A stretch of DNA of 64,000 nucleotides from Hofstenia miamia (taxonomy: Eukaryota > Xenacoelomorpha > Acoela). The notes under the pieces are model-generated. The model had not been told where the DNA came from. It saw only the letters and a program-made list of their open reading frames with translations, and ran no database searches. Positions within the stretch are counted from its first letter, which is position 1. Every line of letters begins with the position of its first letter. The DNA is taken from assembly GCA_004352715.1 (NCBI GenBank), contig SCFE01000012.1, forward strand, positions 865,890 through 929,889, read 5' to 3'. Shown piece by piece: positions 12,619 through 24,118 of this stretch. Both the position numbers and the translations under genes were made by a program.

Positions 12619-14361
12619 GTAAGTAATTAATAAGTTTCCAAACCTATGGAAGCAAAAAAAAACTTTTGACTATTTCTCTATATAAACCTAATGAGGCATG
12701 CGCGGGATCTTTACTATTTTTTGAAGTATAAGCGCTTTTTCAGGATCATGAAAAATTTTAAAATATCCCCAGGCAGTTTAGGATTAATAATTATTGTCTA
12801 TGGCGATTACAGTGCATTCGAAAGGAATAGAACTATATTAGAGTAATCTGATTTGTTCATTGTATGCATTTACTTATTAATTAATTTCTGATATTATTAT
12901 ATGACTTTGCAACAGTTTTAACACGCGATAGAAATAGGCAAATATTTAAGTACAAATAAAATTAAGAAGTCAACAAATTACTATTCATACAAAATTAAAA
13001 ATTTAATTTAAGTCACTATCTTAAAAGAAATTGTGACATTAATTGAACAGAAAACTTTCTAATTGGTTCTTAGTAATAAATTATAGTTTGTAATTAAATG
13101 AAATGAAAATGAATAATCAGGGTTTTTATTGTAGTAGATATTTCAAAAAATTGGAGTTCACCTGAAGATATCCTAAAACTCAATTATTTTAAATTTCATT
13201 TTCTGTATCAAATGAAAATAAATACTTTTTAACATCATAACCTTATAATTGTCAAAATTTGAAAACTCATACCTCCTAACGTAAAAATTAGAACTCGGAC
13301 CTATTAACTCAGCTCAAAAACCCTGATTGTAATAAAAACTTTTGAGAACTAAATTATAATTATAATGCACACTCAAACTAAATGCAATATCTACTTATAT
13401 AGACTAAATGTTTCATTACAATATGTAAATTATGTTGTTAACGATCTATATCTTCGATGCCAGTGAAATATTTCAAGAAATTAAACTCCATCCGTTAATA
13501 GGATTCTACATTGCTGAAAGTTCCCAAGCAAACCAAATATCAAAAAAATTACACAAACTTTAAGAAACAAATTAACGGTATTGCGACTATTTCAAAAACA
13601 AGAAATTTAAAAGATTATACTTTTGAATACCGAACAATTATCACAATGCAATCTACACGATAAATTGCTTTACCTTGCTAAATATTTGCTTATTACTTGA
13701 AACATGCAGTAGAAATTTAAACAACAATAATGACTGCCAGAAAGTTTTTAGTTTATATTGTTTTGTCAAATTGTATTCGTCAAAATCTAAATCGAAGGAC
13801 AAAAACTTGTTTAATGGCGTGAATAGCGAAATGCTCAGAGTTAATCAAAATTTAAAGACTAGAAAAGCTGCAACATCAACAATATCTTGAGAGCCAGAAA
13901 TTAATGTAAAGCACACTTCAAAAAACAAAACATTAAAAAGACTTATTGATTAAAATTTCAATTTCTGCAATACTTTCAGGTTGTAGTTTAGCCATTTAAA
14001 GAAACTTAGAAACTTTCTGCACCATGATTAATCAGGAATCTTGGTTTTAAGCAATTTTCAGTTTTACCAAAAAGATAAAATTGTTAGTTATAAATTACAT
14101 CATATTTTCAATAAGAAAACCAATATGATATCATTGCATTGTACAACAATATCGATTGGGAAAACACTTTAAAACAAACTATTTTTACCCTCTTAATGTA
14201 ATTTAGTCTGACCAGAGATATAGCTATAAGAAAAAGAAGCTTACATTGTTATAAATTAACAACTATGCTATGCTGATAAAATGGTATGGCTGCTAGCAAT
14301 GGTGTCAAACCATTTAAAAATCAGAGGGCTTGAAGTCTTTAATGTGAAAGTGAGCAAGTAA
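12619..14361. other. Noncoding stretch, nothing recognised
   Basis: AT-rich sequence with ordinary CpG content. A 71-codon plus-strand frame at 13675-13890 is low-complexity (Asn/Lys/Ser-rich) and lacks splice signals, so I do not call it. Confidence 0.4.
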
Positions 14362-14521
14362 TTATGCATCATTAACCTCAACCATCTTTAAAATTTCATA
14401 ATATTTCTTAATTTCTTGAAAGTATCCGCTATCTAGGTCCTGCTGTGGTGTTTCTTTGTTCAATTTCTTCAGGCCTGGTGTGTTTGTCATCAATACCTTT
14501 GACGCAAATGGTTTGGGAGGC
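14362..14521 (-). CDS. Terminal exon of an unrecognised gene
   Basis: After the acceptor GTAGATAG, the minus strand is open for 52 codons and ends TAA at 14364-14362; the exon starts in phase 2. The peptide begins PPKPFASKVLMTNTPGLKKL and ends with a charged helix (YFQEIKKYYEILKMVEVNDA). Its composition and clean framing look coding. The F-x..-TPGLK pattern resembles short motifs in kinetochore proteins such as SKA3, but that is a weak, short match and I do not assign it. Upstream exons would lie above 14521, in the CpG-poor domain, and I could not place them; neither candidate exon at 21448-21763 joins in the required phase. Confidence 0.5.
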
Positions 14522-14671
14522 CTATCTACACACAAAATGAAGCAGATAAAGTTAAAGTTTGGTGTTCCTCACAGGTGCTCCAAAGTTTAGAATTACTGAA
14601 TGTTAGGTGTGAAGTGTATTTAAGTCTTTTTTAAACTCTAAATTTTCAATAATATATAGTCAAGCTTTTTT

Positions 14672-15042
14672 TAGTGTGACATAATCAGTTGGAAAAGGAA
14701 AAACAAAGGAAAATGTAGGATAATAAACTGTAATATATTTCATAATTTGCTTTTAGTAAATCAACCCACATTTCATTCATCACAAGAAGATAGTAACCAT
14801 GGAGAACAAGGTCATCATGAAACTAGCAAAACAAGACAAGTACCAGCATACTCACTGGGAAATGCTGGAAGTAGCAGAATTAGTCAGAAAGCAGAAGAAA
14901 TGATACATGGAAAATGAGCTGTCATCCTTAATGCTGGTGGGGGATGTGACATAATTGGTTGTAAAAGGGAAAAAGAAAGGAAAGAAACAAAACTAATAAT
15001 AAACTGAAATATATTTTGTAATTCCTTTTTGTAAATCATCCT
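14672..15042. repeat. Pair of about 95-bp direct repeats flanking about 180 bp
   Basis: 14672-14765 and 14948-15042 share the order GTGACATAAT, a purine-rich AAAGGAAA run, ATAATAAACTG, AATATATTT and GTAAATCA. Identity is roughly 80-85% by eye. This may be a partial tandem duplication or the two ends of a small element. Confidence 0.5.
14757..14917 (+). CDS. Candidate terminal exon on the plus strand
   Basis: After the acceptor TTTGCTTTTAG the frame is open for 52 codons to TGA at 14915-14917, entering in phase 1. The peptide is polar and low in hydrophobics, with SSQEDSNHGEQGHHETSK and SRISQKAEEMIHGK, and looks protein-like. It overlaps the end of a direct repeat, and a plus-strand gene here would overlap the minus-strand terminal exon's gene, so one of the two may be false. 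No family is recognised. Confidence 0.25.
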
Positions 15043-15434
15043 AAATATCTTTTATGATAAATGTAAATTTAATTTAAGTGCAGTTATGACATACTGCTTA
15101 TTGGCAAGTCATTTGGCAAAAAGAATAATCCAAACTTGCTACACCTAACTAATAGTGACATTGCATAAAATCAGGAATTGAAGGAATGTAAAATTGAAAG
15201 ACAGGTTCATGTTAGCTTTTTAATTGTTGCTGCAAATTATATTATAAATATAGTGTGATCAATTTAGAAGGTGATGAATTAATTTTCACTGGAATTATCT
15301 TTTACTTTAAACCAGGTTTATTAATAATCATAATGGAAAGCTAAATCATTCAAGCACATGGGTAGTTCTCAAGCAGTCCATAAATTCACTTAAAGGACAG
15401 TCAGAGCTGCTGCACACTCAGCCAATCATCATGT

Positions 15435-16719
15435 GGTGCAGTGGGTCTGTCTCTCTTCCCCCAAACTCACTTCCCCCCAAGTCTGACGTCACAAAATATT
15501 AAATACTGTTAGAGACACAATTTCAATGAAATTGTAATTATATATTTGAATAAATATATGTATTTCTTTAAACTCTATTTTGATTAGTTTTTTATGTAAT
15601 TAAGTTTGCTGAAATATGGAATTACAAGTAAGTAAATGTAAATGTGTGCTATAATTATAAGCACTGACTATTTACATATTATATATGTATATTTTACCTC
15701 AACAGTGTTTAGATCTAACCTGATGATTAAAGAATTGCATTAGCATGCCTTGTGCTGTGTAATTTCATAATTCATANNNNNNNNNNNNNNNNNNNNNNNN
15801 NNNNNNNNNNNNNNNNNNNNNNNNNNNNNNNNNNNNNNNNNNNNNNNNNNNNNNNNNNNNNNNNNNNNNNNNNNNNNNNNNNNNNNNNNNNNNNNNNNNN
15901 NNNNNNNNNNNNNNNNNNNNNNNNNNNNNNNNNNNNNNNNNNNNNNNNNNNNNNNNNNNNNNNNNNNNNNNNNNNNNNNNNNNNNNNNNNNNNNNNNNNN
16001 NNNNNNNNNNNNNNNNNNNNNNNNNNNNNNNNNNNNNNNNNNNNNNNNNNNNNNNNNNNNNNNNNNNNNNNNNNNNNNNNNNNNNNNNNNNNNNNNNNNN
16101 NNNNNNNNNNNNNNNNNNNNNNNNNNNNNNNNNNNNNNNNNNNNNNNNNNNNNNNNNNNNNNNNNNNNNNNNNNNNNNNNNNNNNNNNNNNNNNNNNNNN
16201 NNNNNNNNNNNNNNNNNNNNNNNNNNNNNNNNNNNNNNNNNNNNNNNNNNNNNNNNNNNNNNNNNNNNNNTGCAAAAAAGAATAGAATAGTCTGTCAGCA
16301 CAAACAATGAATACTATCTTATCAGGAAAAAATTAGCAAACAAATAATGAATGAACATTGAAAAAATTATTACCTATTACAATAAAGTACAAACTACAAA
16401 AATAATCAACATAATTAAATTTCTATTTTAAATCTAAACAGACTTTCAAAGGATTTCTAAATGTTTACTAAATGCAAATGGCAAAACTCAACATTTATAA
16501 TTATAGAACATATTTACATATATTTACTTGTAATTCCATATTTCAGTAATCTTAACTACATAGAAAACTAATCAAAATAGAGTTTAAAGAAATACATATA
16601 TTTATTCAAATATATAATTGCAATTTCATTGACATTGTGTCTCTAATGGTATTTAATAATTTGTGATGTCAGACTTGGGGGAAGTGAGTTTGGGGGAAGA
16701 GAGACAGATCCAGTGCAGC
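15435..16719. repeat. Large inverted repeat, arms about 231 bp, around a gap
   Basis: Left arm about 15435-15665, right arm about 16489-16719, roughly 90% identical when one is reversed. Shared landmarks include TCTGTCTCTCTTCCCCCAAA, AAGTCTGAYGTCACAAA, a run of AT-rich text with AATAAATATATGTATTTC, and TATGGAATTACAAGTAA. The spacer of about 820 bp holds a 494-base gap (15777-16270). It may be a fold-back or terminal-inverted-repeat element, an inverted duplication, or partly an assembly product. The left arm carries TGACGTCA, a CRE-like palindrome; the right arm has TGATGTCA, a CpG-to-TpG-type change. Confidence 0.75.
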
Positions 16720-17754
16720 TGGTAGCTTGGAACAAAAGTGTGCTCTTAGGTTAGGTGTAGGCTTAGGGATTTCTCATTGTTTAGCTTTCCTACCAATTCC
16801 CTAACATGAATAACAAATTTTCAACAAATGTCTGGAAAGCTACTCTTAGGCTACCCTTTGCTTTAGATCCAAATTCTTATTGTATTATAATAAACCTTAT
16901 TATACATACAAGGCACCTATTAGCCCTGATATTTATTACATATGTAAAGTGACTATTGATTTAATGACTGTTTGTAAAGTCTTAGATATTGGCCTGAGAA
17001 CCATTCTATTTCTGCTGATAGCATTTATTGCTCACATGTATTAGTAGGTGTGTCATGTATTCATATAAATGTGGGGTTATTTATGTGTAAGGAACATTGC
17101 AAACTAATGCATTTAGGTTGCACACTTATTTTATTTATTGCTCCGACAATTAATAATGAGGGTAATCAATGCACTAAATTTATTAAGAACACATTGCACA
17201 CAGAAAACAGCTCATTGCACTGAGAGGTTTGGTGAGTAACAGTCAATTAAATATTATTTTGGAAGAACATTTTCAACATTTAACTTTCTTTTCTGGCTTT
17301 GCTGAAATACCCTAAAATTTCAGTAAAATTTTAGTTTGCAAATAACTTTTACTTGGTTATAAAAAGAAATATTGAAGCACTGCATTTATTGTTAACATTA
17401 ATATCTGAAATTTCAGCAAATTATTGCTCTAAAATCTCATTTGTGAATTACTAACATAATAGGAAGTTTTTTTGAAAAGTACATTAATTATAATAAAAAT
17501 TGCATAGCAATTCATTGTATAACATCCTGAAATGATGACATTGTTGCCAGGCCACATCTACATTTATAGCAAAATAGATGTATTTGAAAAACTATAGAAT
17601 AATGAATAAAATTTTGATTGCTGCTAAAACTAAATATGAAATATGTGACTATTAAATCTATCAGAAATGCTATAGATGTTAAAATAATGTTAAAATGTTC
17701 AAAAGTAAGCTAAATATTATAAAAATCTACAAAATACAAAAGTATATTAACAAA

Positions 17755-17960
17755 ATTTAAAATTCTATATTAAATCTAAACAGAGTTTCAGAGGATTACT
17801 AAATATTGATTAAATTCAAATTGATACTGTCCATGTTTAGTATTAAAGAAAATATTCACAATAATTTCTTTGCAATTCCAAAGGATAATTGAATATAAAG
17901 AAATAAAATTATTTATCAAATATATAGTTACAAATTCAATGAAGTCATGTTTTAATGGTC
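17755..17960. repeat. Diverged third copy of the inverted-repeat sequence
   Basis: Same orientation as the right arm and the spacer just before it. It shares TTAAATCTAAACAGA, TTTCARAGGATT, TTGYAATTCCA, TAAAGAAATA, TCAAATATATA and CAATTCAATGAAGTCATG-like text in the same order as 16418-16640, at perhaps 70% identity. This shows the 15.4-16.7 kb sequence belongs to a repeat family that extends past the arms. Confidence 0.5.
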
Positions 17961-18711
17961 TTAAATTTTGATAACAAAATTGGAATGACTATTATCAGTG
18001 TTTCTAGTCAATTTCTATCTACTCAGTCCAAATTTGAGTTTCTGTTTTGAGATTTAAGTCAAGTAATTTTTTCAGGTTTTTCACAATTCAAATATTTTAA
18101 TGCTAAAAAAATGGAATTTTTATTGTTACCAATATAAAGCAAAGATTTGAATTTCAGTTAAGTAATACAAGTTGGATAATTGTATGAATAATTCAGAAAG
18201 TTGTAAGTATACTTCAGGTAATTCTATGCATGGTTTATATAAATGTAACTACATTTTAGAATATTGCACATTTAATTCACATATTTGGATATGTAAAAAT
18301 TTCATCTATATTTCAATCAAGCTTTTTTAGCAATAAAAACAATATATCATACCCATAGTTAATTATCTGTTTCATTCATTGTGTATAGAGATTTTCAATA
18401 CCAAATCAAATTCTATATCAACAGTAATGTGCTTTTTTAGAACTACTCTTTAAACTATGCAATGCTGATATTCCAAAAGGCATCAAATCAAAGAAGCACC
18501 ATTAATTAATTTATTTGTAATCTAAAATTTACACACATGATAAAAACCTATATGTCAACCCACTTCTTTTATCACATTAGTTCAAGTTCTTATCTAATTT
18601 TGACAAAAAATAATTACATTTGAAATAAAGTAAGTGATGGGATTTAATATTCTTGCAATTTCCCCAGAGCAAATTCAATACTCAGCCAATCCATGTACAC
18701 CTTGACTAGAT

Positions 18712-19211
18712 TAGGGATGGGATCAAGATAGTGATTTAAATATACAAGATACTGGATAATTCCAAATATTTTGACAGCCAGATACCAGGTAATTTAGCAG
18801 ATACCAGATAATATATTATTAGTAGGGAAGCAAAAAATATGGCTTTAAAAAACAAAGCATGACCCTTTTTTATAATAAAAATATGAAAGAATTTAGTAAA
18901 TATGTCTTAAATATGACCATCCATTTTTCAAAACAATTTGAACAATATAAAATGTCTTTCTATTGATGAGAACAAGATATAAAACAAATACAAAATCTCT
19001 TACATAATAAAAAGTCATTTTTTTAAACCAAATACTTCATTAAATTATAATAAAAGCACATAAATTTCCATATATTATTGTGGTTAAGATTTTTCTCATT
19101 GGCCAAGAATTTTTTCAATACAGAGATACTTCTCTCACCTACAGCTGATTTTGCTTGACATTTTCATAATCTAGTATACAATACTGATTAAATGTCCATT
19201 ACCCATTCCTA
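18712..19211 (-). mobile_element. Deleted hAT element keeping the transposase C-terminus
   Basis: The ends match in inverted order: TAGGGATGGG at 18712 and the complement of TAGGAATGGG ending at 19211. Inside, the minus strand at about 19140-19085 reads SAVGERSISVLKKFLANEKN, the hAT 'S-A-x-x-E-R-S-x-S' dimerisation motif. The 500-bp length and the position of the motif suggest a copy that lost most of the transposase. I found no clean 8-bp target duplication. Confidence 0.45.
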
Positions 19212-19851
19212 CTACCATTATAGCAGTGCACAGTAATTTTCTAATTGTGACTTGATATAGGAATTTATTTCACAGGCATCATTTTGAAGATCAAGGGTGG
19301 AAGTAAAATAGCATCTAGTGGAATTTCAATTCTGTCAACAATTGAATAACTTTGATATTTATGATAGCAGCCTTATTTAAAGGAAATAGATTTTCAACCC
19401 TAATATATTTCACTGGAATATGCATGGTGATATTTTGCAACAGGTCTGCATTGCAAAATCCATGAAATAATGTATATAGTTCTTTTAATATTTTTCCAGC
19501 TGCAATCATACATATGAGTAGTAAGAGATGGGTTCCATTTCATGTAACTTTTTTCTGATTGGTTGAGAGTTGGGGTCCATATTTGTCAAACGTTCATGTT
19601 ATGATGAGATTTATCAATCACCGTCTCTGGTACAAATGAACTAAATATATTTTTAATATGTTTTTCTTGTTGAATTAAAGAATAAAATATTTGTAAGAAT
19701 TATTGATATTATTTATATTGTTGTAATTGTATTAATAAATACACACCATTTAAAAATAACAAATAACTTATTTATTTTACATTCTAAGAAATTGTTAAAC
19801 TTAAACTTCATCAGTGTCTTTGATATTAAAAGTTAAATAAATACTGGGTAT

Positions 19852-19990
19852 ATGACTTTTCCACATTTGTAGACTTACATTTTTTTTGGACGTTTTTCCT
19901 TTCTTTGAGTTTACATGGCTCATGACTTTTCCACATTTGTAGACTTATATTTTTTCTGATGTCAATCCTTTCTTTCAGTACTGATGTACA
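19852..19990. repeat. Two-copy tandem repeat, 70-bp period
   Basis: ATGACTTTTCCACATTTGTA begins at 19852 and again at 19922, followed in both by GACTTAYATTTTTT and, later, CCTTTCTTT. Confidence 0.7.
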
Positions 19991-20311
19991 TTTAATTTTT
20001 CAAGAATGAGTAAGAAAAACATTAATAAACAAAAATATGACTGATCTTTATTGTAAATTCAGATTTTATGTTTTACAGATATATATAGAGGTTTTATTTA
20101 TCAAAATAAATATTTCAATATGTTGAATACAATCAATATTTAACAAAGGTTTGAATTGGTTCACAGAAAGTACATGTGGTTAAAAATTGATATATTTATT
20201 AGTCTTTACATAATAAAAATTTCTTTTCTTTCCCAAATAGTATTAAATATTTATGAGATGTCAACTTAAAGAACAATATCTCACAACAAATAAATACCTC
20301 AGCTTGACACA

Positions 20312-20445
20312 AAGTGCATTAAAATAAAAAATTATTATTTTTACTTGCTTTTCAAAGTAATAGTATGAGCCTGACATGAAGTGCATTAAAATAAAAAATT
20401 ATTATTTTTACTTGCTTTTCAAAGTAATAGTATGAGCCTGACATG
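20312..20445. repeat. Perfect 67-bp tandem duplication
   Basis: 20312-20378 and 20379-20445 are identical by eye, each starting AAGTGCATTAAAATAAAAAA and ending GAGCCTGACATG. Perfect identity among old repeats implies a recent duplication or a local assembly repeat. Confidence 0.85.
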
Positions 20446-21447
20446 GCCCAAAAAATCTATAAATTTTTCTTTGAATATAAAAGACATTTTAGATTAAACC
20501 TTTATGAATGAAAAGTTTTTGGTTCAATTTCTTTCAATAGTTTAACAAACAGTTCAAGAAATGAAATTTTAATGATTATGATATGCAAATTAATATACTT
20601 AAAAAATCAAAATATCAAATATATTTTATATGTATTTTAATGAGGGCATGAACATGGCAAAGGCATGAAAATATCTGAAAAAATGGGCATGGTCACAGCA
20701 TGGCAAGGCATAAAATAAATCATGACATGATTCCAACACACTGTTTCCAATCATATGAAAAATTTCTTAATTTTTAAATTAATGAAAAATTTATTGTTTA
20801 GACTTGTTAAAATAGTTTCTAATTCCTTCAAAATAGATAATCAAAATTGAAACATATACTTAAATTTGGTTGTCCAAATTTTGATAGAGGAATTTTAGGA
20901 AATTTGAAGTTATCTATTGCCTTAAATGGCTGATTAGGTGACATATTATCTGTTTTAATCTATAAAAGATTTATTATCAATATAAATTTCTGTACTCTTA
21001 CTATTGAGACAATCAGATTTTCCAATGAAATAGTTTAGAACTGTCCAAATTTGATTGGTGAAGTTCAAAATTAGACTGGGAGTTTAAAAAATTGTTGATA
21101 AGAAACTTGTATAGGGAAAAGTCTTCTGCATCAAATTTTGTTGACTTACCTAGATACTACAACCTGATGCAAAACCACATCTTGTGTAATGGTACAAAAA
21201 TTTTTTTATATTGGTGATAATGATAATTTATTGCATTGATAAATGCTATATTTGAAAGCTGAGAAAATAAAGATTCAAATAAAGTCTACCTCATTGTTGA
21301 AAACATTCAGCTTACAGTCTTATACATTGATTAAATGTTGAACAAATGTTTTCTTGTCAGTGATTGCATTTTAGGGCTATGCAGACTGAACGAAAATTTT
21401 CTAATGAAGATTTTTCAAAAAATCACATCAATGAGACAGTGATGACT

Positions 21448-21916
21448 TTAGGAACTATCTTTGCTATCATCATCCATCAGTATTAAGAATTGAATGACAG
21501 GGGTTGAAGTGACCACTAAAATATGGGGTTCTGGAAGGTTCAGTCTCAGTACAAATTCGTAGTCAATATATACAGTACTTATTTCAGATTAATGTGAAGA
21601 AAGCTTCCAATTGTATCACATGTATATTTACAATCTTCAAGAGCATCAATAATTCCTTTCAAATAAATTCCTGCAACGAAATTCATATTGACTTTTTGAC
21701 TTTTTGATCGTTTTTTAGATAGCATATGTAAAAAATTGATTGCAGTTTTTCCAAAGATGAATTCTGAAAAAACCAAAATCATAATTAGTTCAGGTTATCG
21801 ATACCCAATTAAAAAGAAGAATATGTATATTGAAGCACTCTAATCAAGGAAATAGAATAAAATTTACTTACAATTAACATTAAAATCAGGTAATGGTAAT
21901 TGATCACTTCTTAAGC
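21448..21916 (-). CDS. 3' exons of an unrecognised gene, with a stop-creating cassette
   Basis: Three candidate exons on the minus strand. Cassette 21916-21872 (45 nt, acceptor TATTTTCAG, donor T|GTAAGT) encodes LRSDQLPLPDFNVN. Exon 21763-21632 (132 nt, acceptor TTTTTTCAG, donor T|GTAAAT) includes FIFGKTAINFLHMLSKK and GIIDALED. Terminal exon 21515-21448 (acceptor ATATTTTAG) encodes VTSTPVIQFLILMDDDSKDSS then TAA. The last two exons join in phase 1 to give ALED-L-VTSTP. All are phase 1 on entry. If the cassette joins the next exon, T plus AA makes TAA, an exact junction stop; skipping it can keep the frame. An ATG-started reading across the 21763 acceptor also exists. No family is recognised, and upstream exons were not found. 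Confidence 0.4.
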
Positions 21917-22039
21917 CTGAAAATACATAAGCACAGTTATAAAAACATGTTGATGTCTTCTGTATAATACGCGTAAAATTGAAAAATACATTTCCAGACA
22001 ATTATCAATGACATTGTTAACTCATTGATGTTTTCAAAA

Positions 22040-22460
22040 AATATCTTCATTCATAAGCTCCAAGCCATTCAAACTGATTGCCCTCAATACATTTGTCGTA
22101 AATGAAATTACAAACATTTCAATGATGGAATTACATTGGCTACCCAGTAAAAATAGTATTCAATACAAAATTCTGACACTGGGATTCAAGGATTGGTTAT
22201 ATGTCTGAACTTATACTTCAAAACTAGGATGCATTAAAGAAATTGACTTATTGTACGTCAAGTTAAAACTGAGCTTAGAACAATATCATTTTATTCTTTT
22301 GCCTAAGAATATAGCTTACTCTGAGACTATCACCGTTCTGAAACATCTCACCCGATTCCTGTTCAAACTTGACAACATTCATATTTGCTCAATAGTTCTG
22401 GTTATCACAGCACATCAGAATACTTTAGTTAATTTTGTGTTGATGCGCTTTTGAATGAAT
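22040..22460 (+). pseudogene. C-terminal remnant of a LINE reverse transcriptase
   Basis: Fragments match the conserved tail after the reverse transcriptase of CR1/L2-like LINEs: IHKLQAIQTDCPQ at about 22048, then LHWLPSKNSIQYKILTLGFK at about 22132-22200, the usual 'L-H-W-L-P-v-x-x-R-i-x-Y-K' block. Stops interrupt it. A 67-codon open piece at 22251-22454 continues the region. Confidence 0.6.
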
Positions 22461-22901
22461 ATATTGTATTGTAATTTTTGTTCGCGAGCTGTTGTTTTCC
22501 CAGGGCATACAACATAATTTTACAATATTCAAAATTTCTACAAATACAAGCAGTAAGAACAAAAAATATACCCTTACTTTGGTATCAGTGTAGCATGCAA
22601 CGGGAAAATTTAAACTGGTTTGAGTTCAATTTGTCTATCTTATGTCAGCCTAGGTGAGTAGCTAGTTTGTTTCTTGTATATGAATTTTATTCTTAAAAAT
22701 CGTGAAGTTTGTTAAATTTATATGAGAATTCCTCGAAATTTTAAGTCAAAATTACACTCTATTTTTATAGTCAAATCAGGTTGTTAAATTTATATTTTGC
22801 AATCTATTCTTAACAAAACAAAACAAATTTTTTATCTGTGGTTCATAATGATGAATAAACTCCAGTTTATTCCGTTTATGTTAAATTGTAATTGAAATTT
22901 A

Positions 22902-24118
22902 CTACGAAATACCTAACAAATTCTTAATTTTTAAAATTTCTATTCCCAATTGCTCATTGCTACCTTCGGTTCTGGATTGTGAGTTTAGGCACATTACTTC
23001 ACTACGTGCATTCCCTTTACAGTCTTTGGAGTGATATTTATGAACAAGATCTGGATCTATGACACGTATTGTTTTCATCTTCCTCTTGGATCTCTTATAA
23101 AATTCATAGTCTTCATCTCCCCATTTATTGTACTCTGGGAACCCTCCAATGCTTGCAAAGTCACTCCGATAAATACAAACCATACCAAAGCCAAAGTCCC
23201 TCCAGAAGCCAGAATCGTAACTTATTTCCAAGAAATTCGTGACATTTATGTCGATACCAGAGAGTTTTGGATTGTACTGACTAAATACTATTGGATAATA
23301 TAATGATTTGGATCTTTGAGTGTGAGCAATGCATCTTGTAATCATACCATTCGTAAATACCATATCGATGTCAGAAAAGAATATTAGTCCGTCGTCCGAC
23401 ACTTTTGATGCACCGAAATTTCTTGATCGTCCTCTCGAGAAATCACCTTGGTATGAAGTTAATTGGAATTTTGTGCTATCAAAATGACGCTTTAGAAGGG
23501 CTAAAATTTCAAGTTCCTGTCCAAAGTTATTTGTGACTGCGGTTACGATCAGTAACTGAATTTGGTCATTTGAATTGATCACTCCCTTGTTAAAGTGGAT
23601 AAATGTTTCTAACTTAGAGAGTGAATCATAGCAAGGGACAACAATTGTGATAGCCTGATTTTCATAAGTAATTTCCCTGGAATCAATTACTCTTTTTGGA
23701 GTTTGAATGGGTATGTAAATTTCTTCTTTGAAAAGGGATCTGTTTTTATAACGAACTACACTGGAAATGTGATTACCAATACCAAAATATTCACACCACA
23801 CACAATACTGCTTTTTACAACCCGCAACACTACTGCAGGGTATTAATTGCTTAAGAAAGTTTGTTTCGGCAGTTGTTTCTTTCCGTGTATGTGGATAAGT
23901 ATATTGATAAACAAAATTGTTTTGGAAGATTCTGCAGATGTTTGGCGTTGCTTCTGAAAATTCTTTGACTTTAGTAGAATAAATTCTTAGAAATTTGTCC
24001 TCTTTTACCTAAATTAAAATATTCCTTATATGAATAATGCAATAATTTGTTTAGAAACACATTGTTAGAAAAACATCCTAATATTTACTTTCAGCAAATA
24101 GACAAAACAGATTGGCAT
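22902..24118 (-). CDS. CSGALNACT: Chondroitin N-acetylgalactosaminyltransferase-like enzyme
   Basis: A Golgi-type glycosyltransferase of the chondroitin GalNAc-transferase family (CHGN domain). Family members move GalNAc from UDP-GalNAc to start or extend chondroitin chains. The main exon, 24008-22902, enters in phase 0 after ATTTAG and encodes 368 residues to TAG. Numbering from that exon: ITIVVPCYDS at 120-129 (start of the transferase fold); FFSDIDMVF with the DxD metal site at 213-215; YYPIVFSQYNP at 237-247; GFWRDFGFGM at 267-276, closest to CSGALNACT1/2 rather than CHSY; WGDED at 296-300; HKYHSKDC near 323-330. The end (NEQLGIEIL) also matches the family. The enzyme is shorter than usual (about 530), so N-terminal exons with the signal-anchor are missing. 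One candidate is 24118-24089 (MPICFVYLLK, donor AAA|GTAAAT, phase 0, 80-bp intron), which is hydrophobic but too short to be sure. Confidence 0.85.

Larger units (their letters stand above)
14530..21540. other. CpG-depleted domain, about 7 kb
   Basis: Reading line by line I count only about seven CpG in roughly 6.5 kb of called sequence (for example near 15486, 17142, 19589, 19620, 19889 and 21390). Base composition alone would predict more than a hundred. CpG are common on both sides, for example 13260-13900 and from 21550 onward. TG and CA are frequent inside. The edges are abrupt. Cytosine methylation followed by deamination is the known cause of such loss in animals. The domain contains repeats and possible introns, so it may be a methylated transcribed block or a methylated repeat block. 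Confidence 0.7.

Noticed and set aside
15752-16307. Long open frames across Ns at 15.8-16.3 kb
   Set aside because: They consist almost only of undetermined bases in an assembly gap; the same applies at 11475-11783, 26803-27159, 41823-42161, 46981-47289 and 49403-49802.
19315-19509. 64-codon minus-strand ORF in the CpG-poor domain
   Set aside because: I considered it as an exon or hAT transposase part, but saw no paired splice sites and no clear motif.
22251-22454. 67-codon ORF as an independent gene
   Set aside because: It reads on from the LINE LHWLP block and is part of that remnant.
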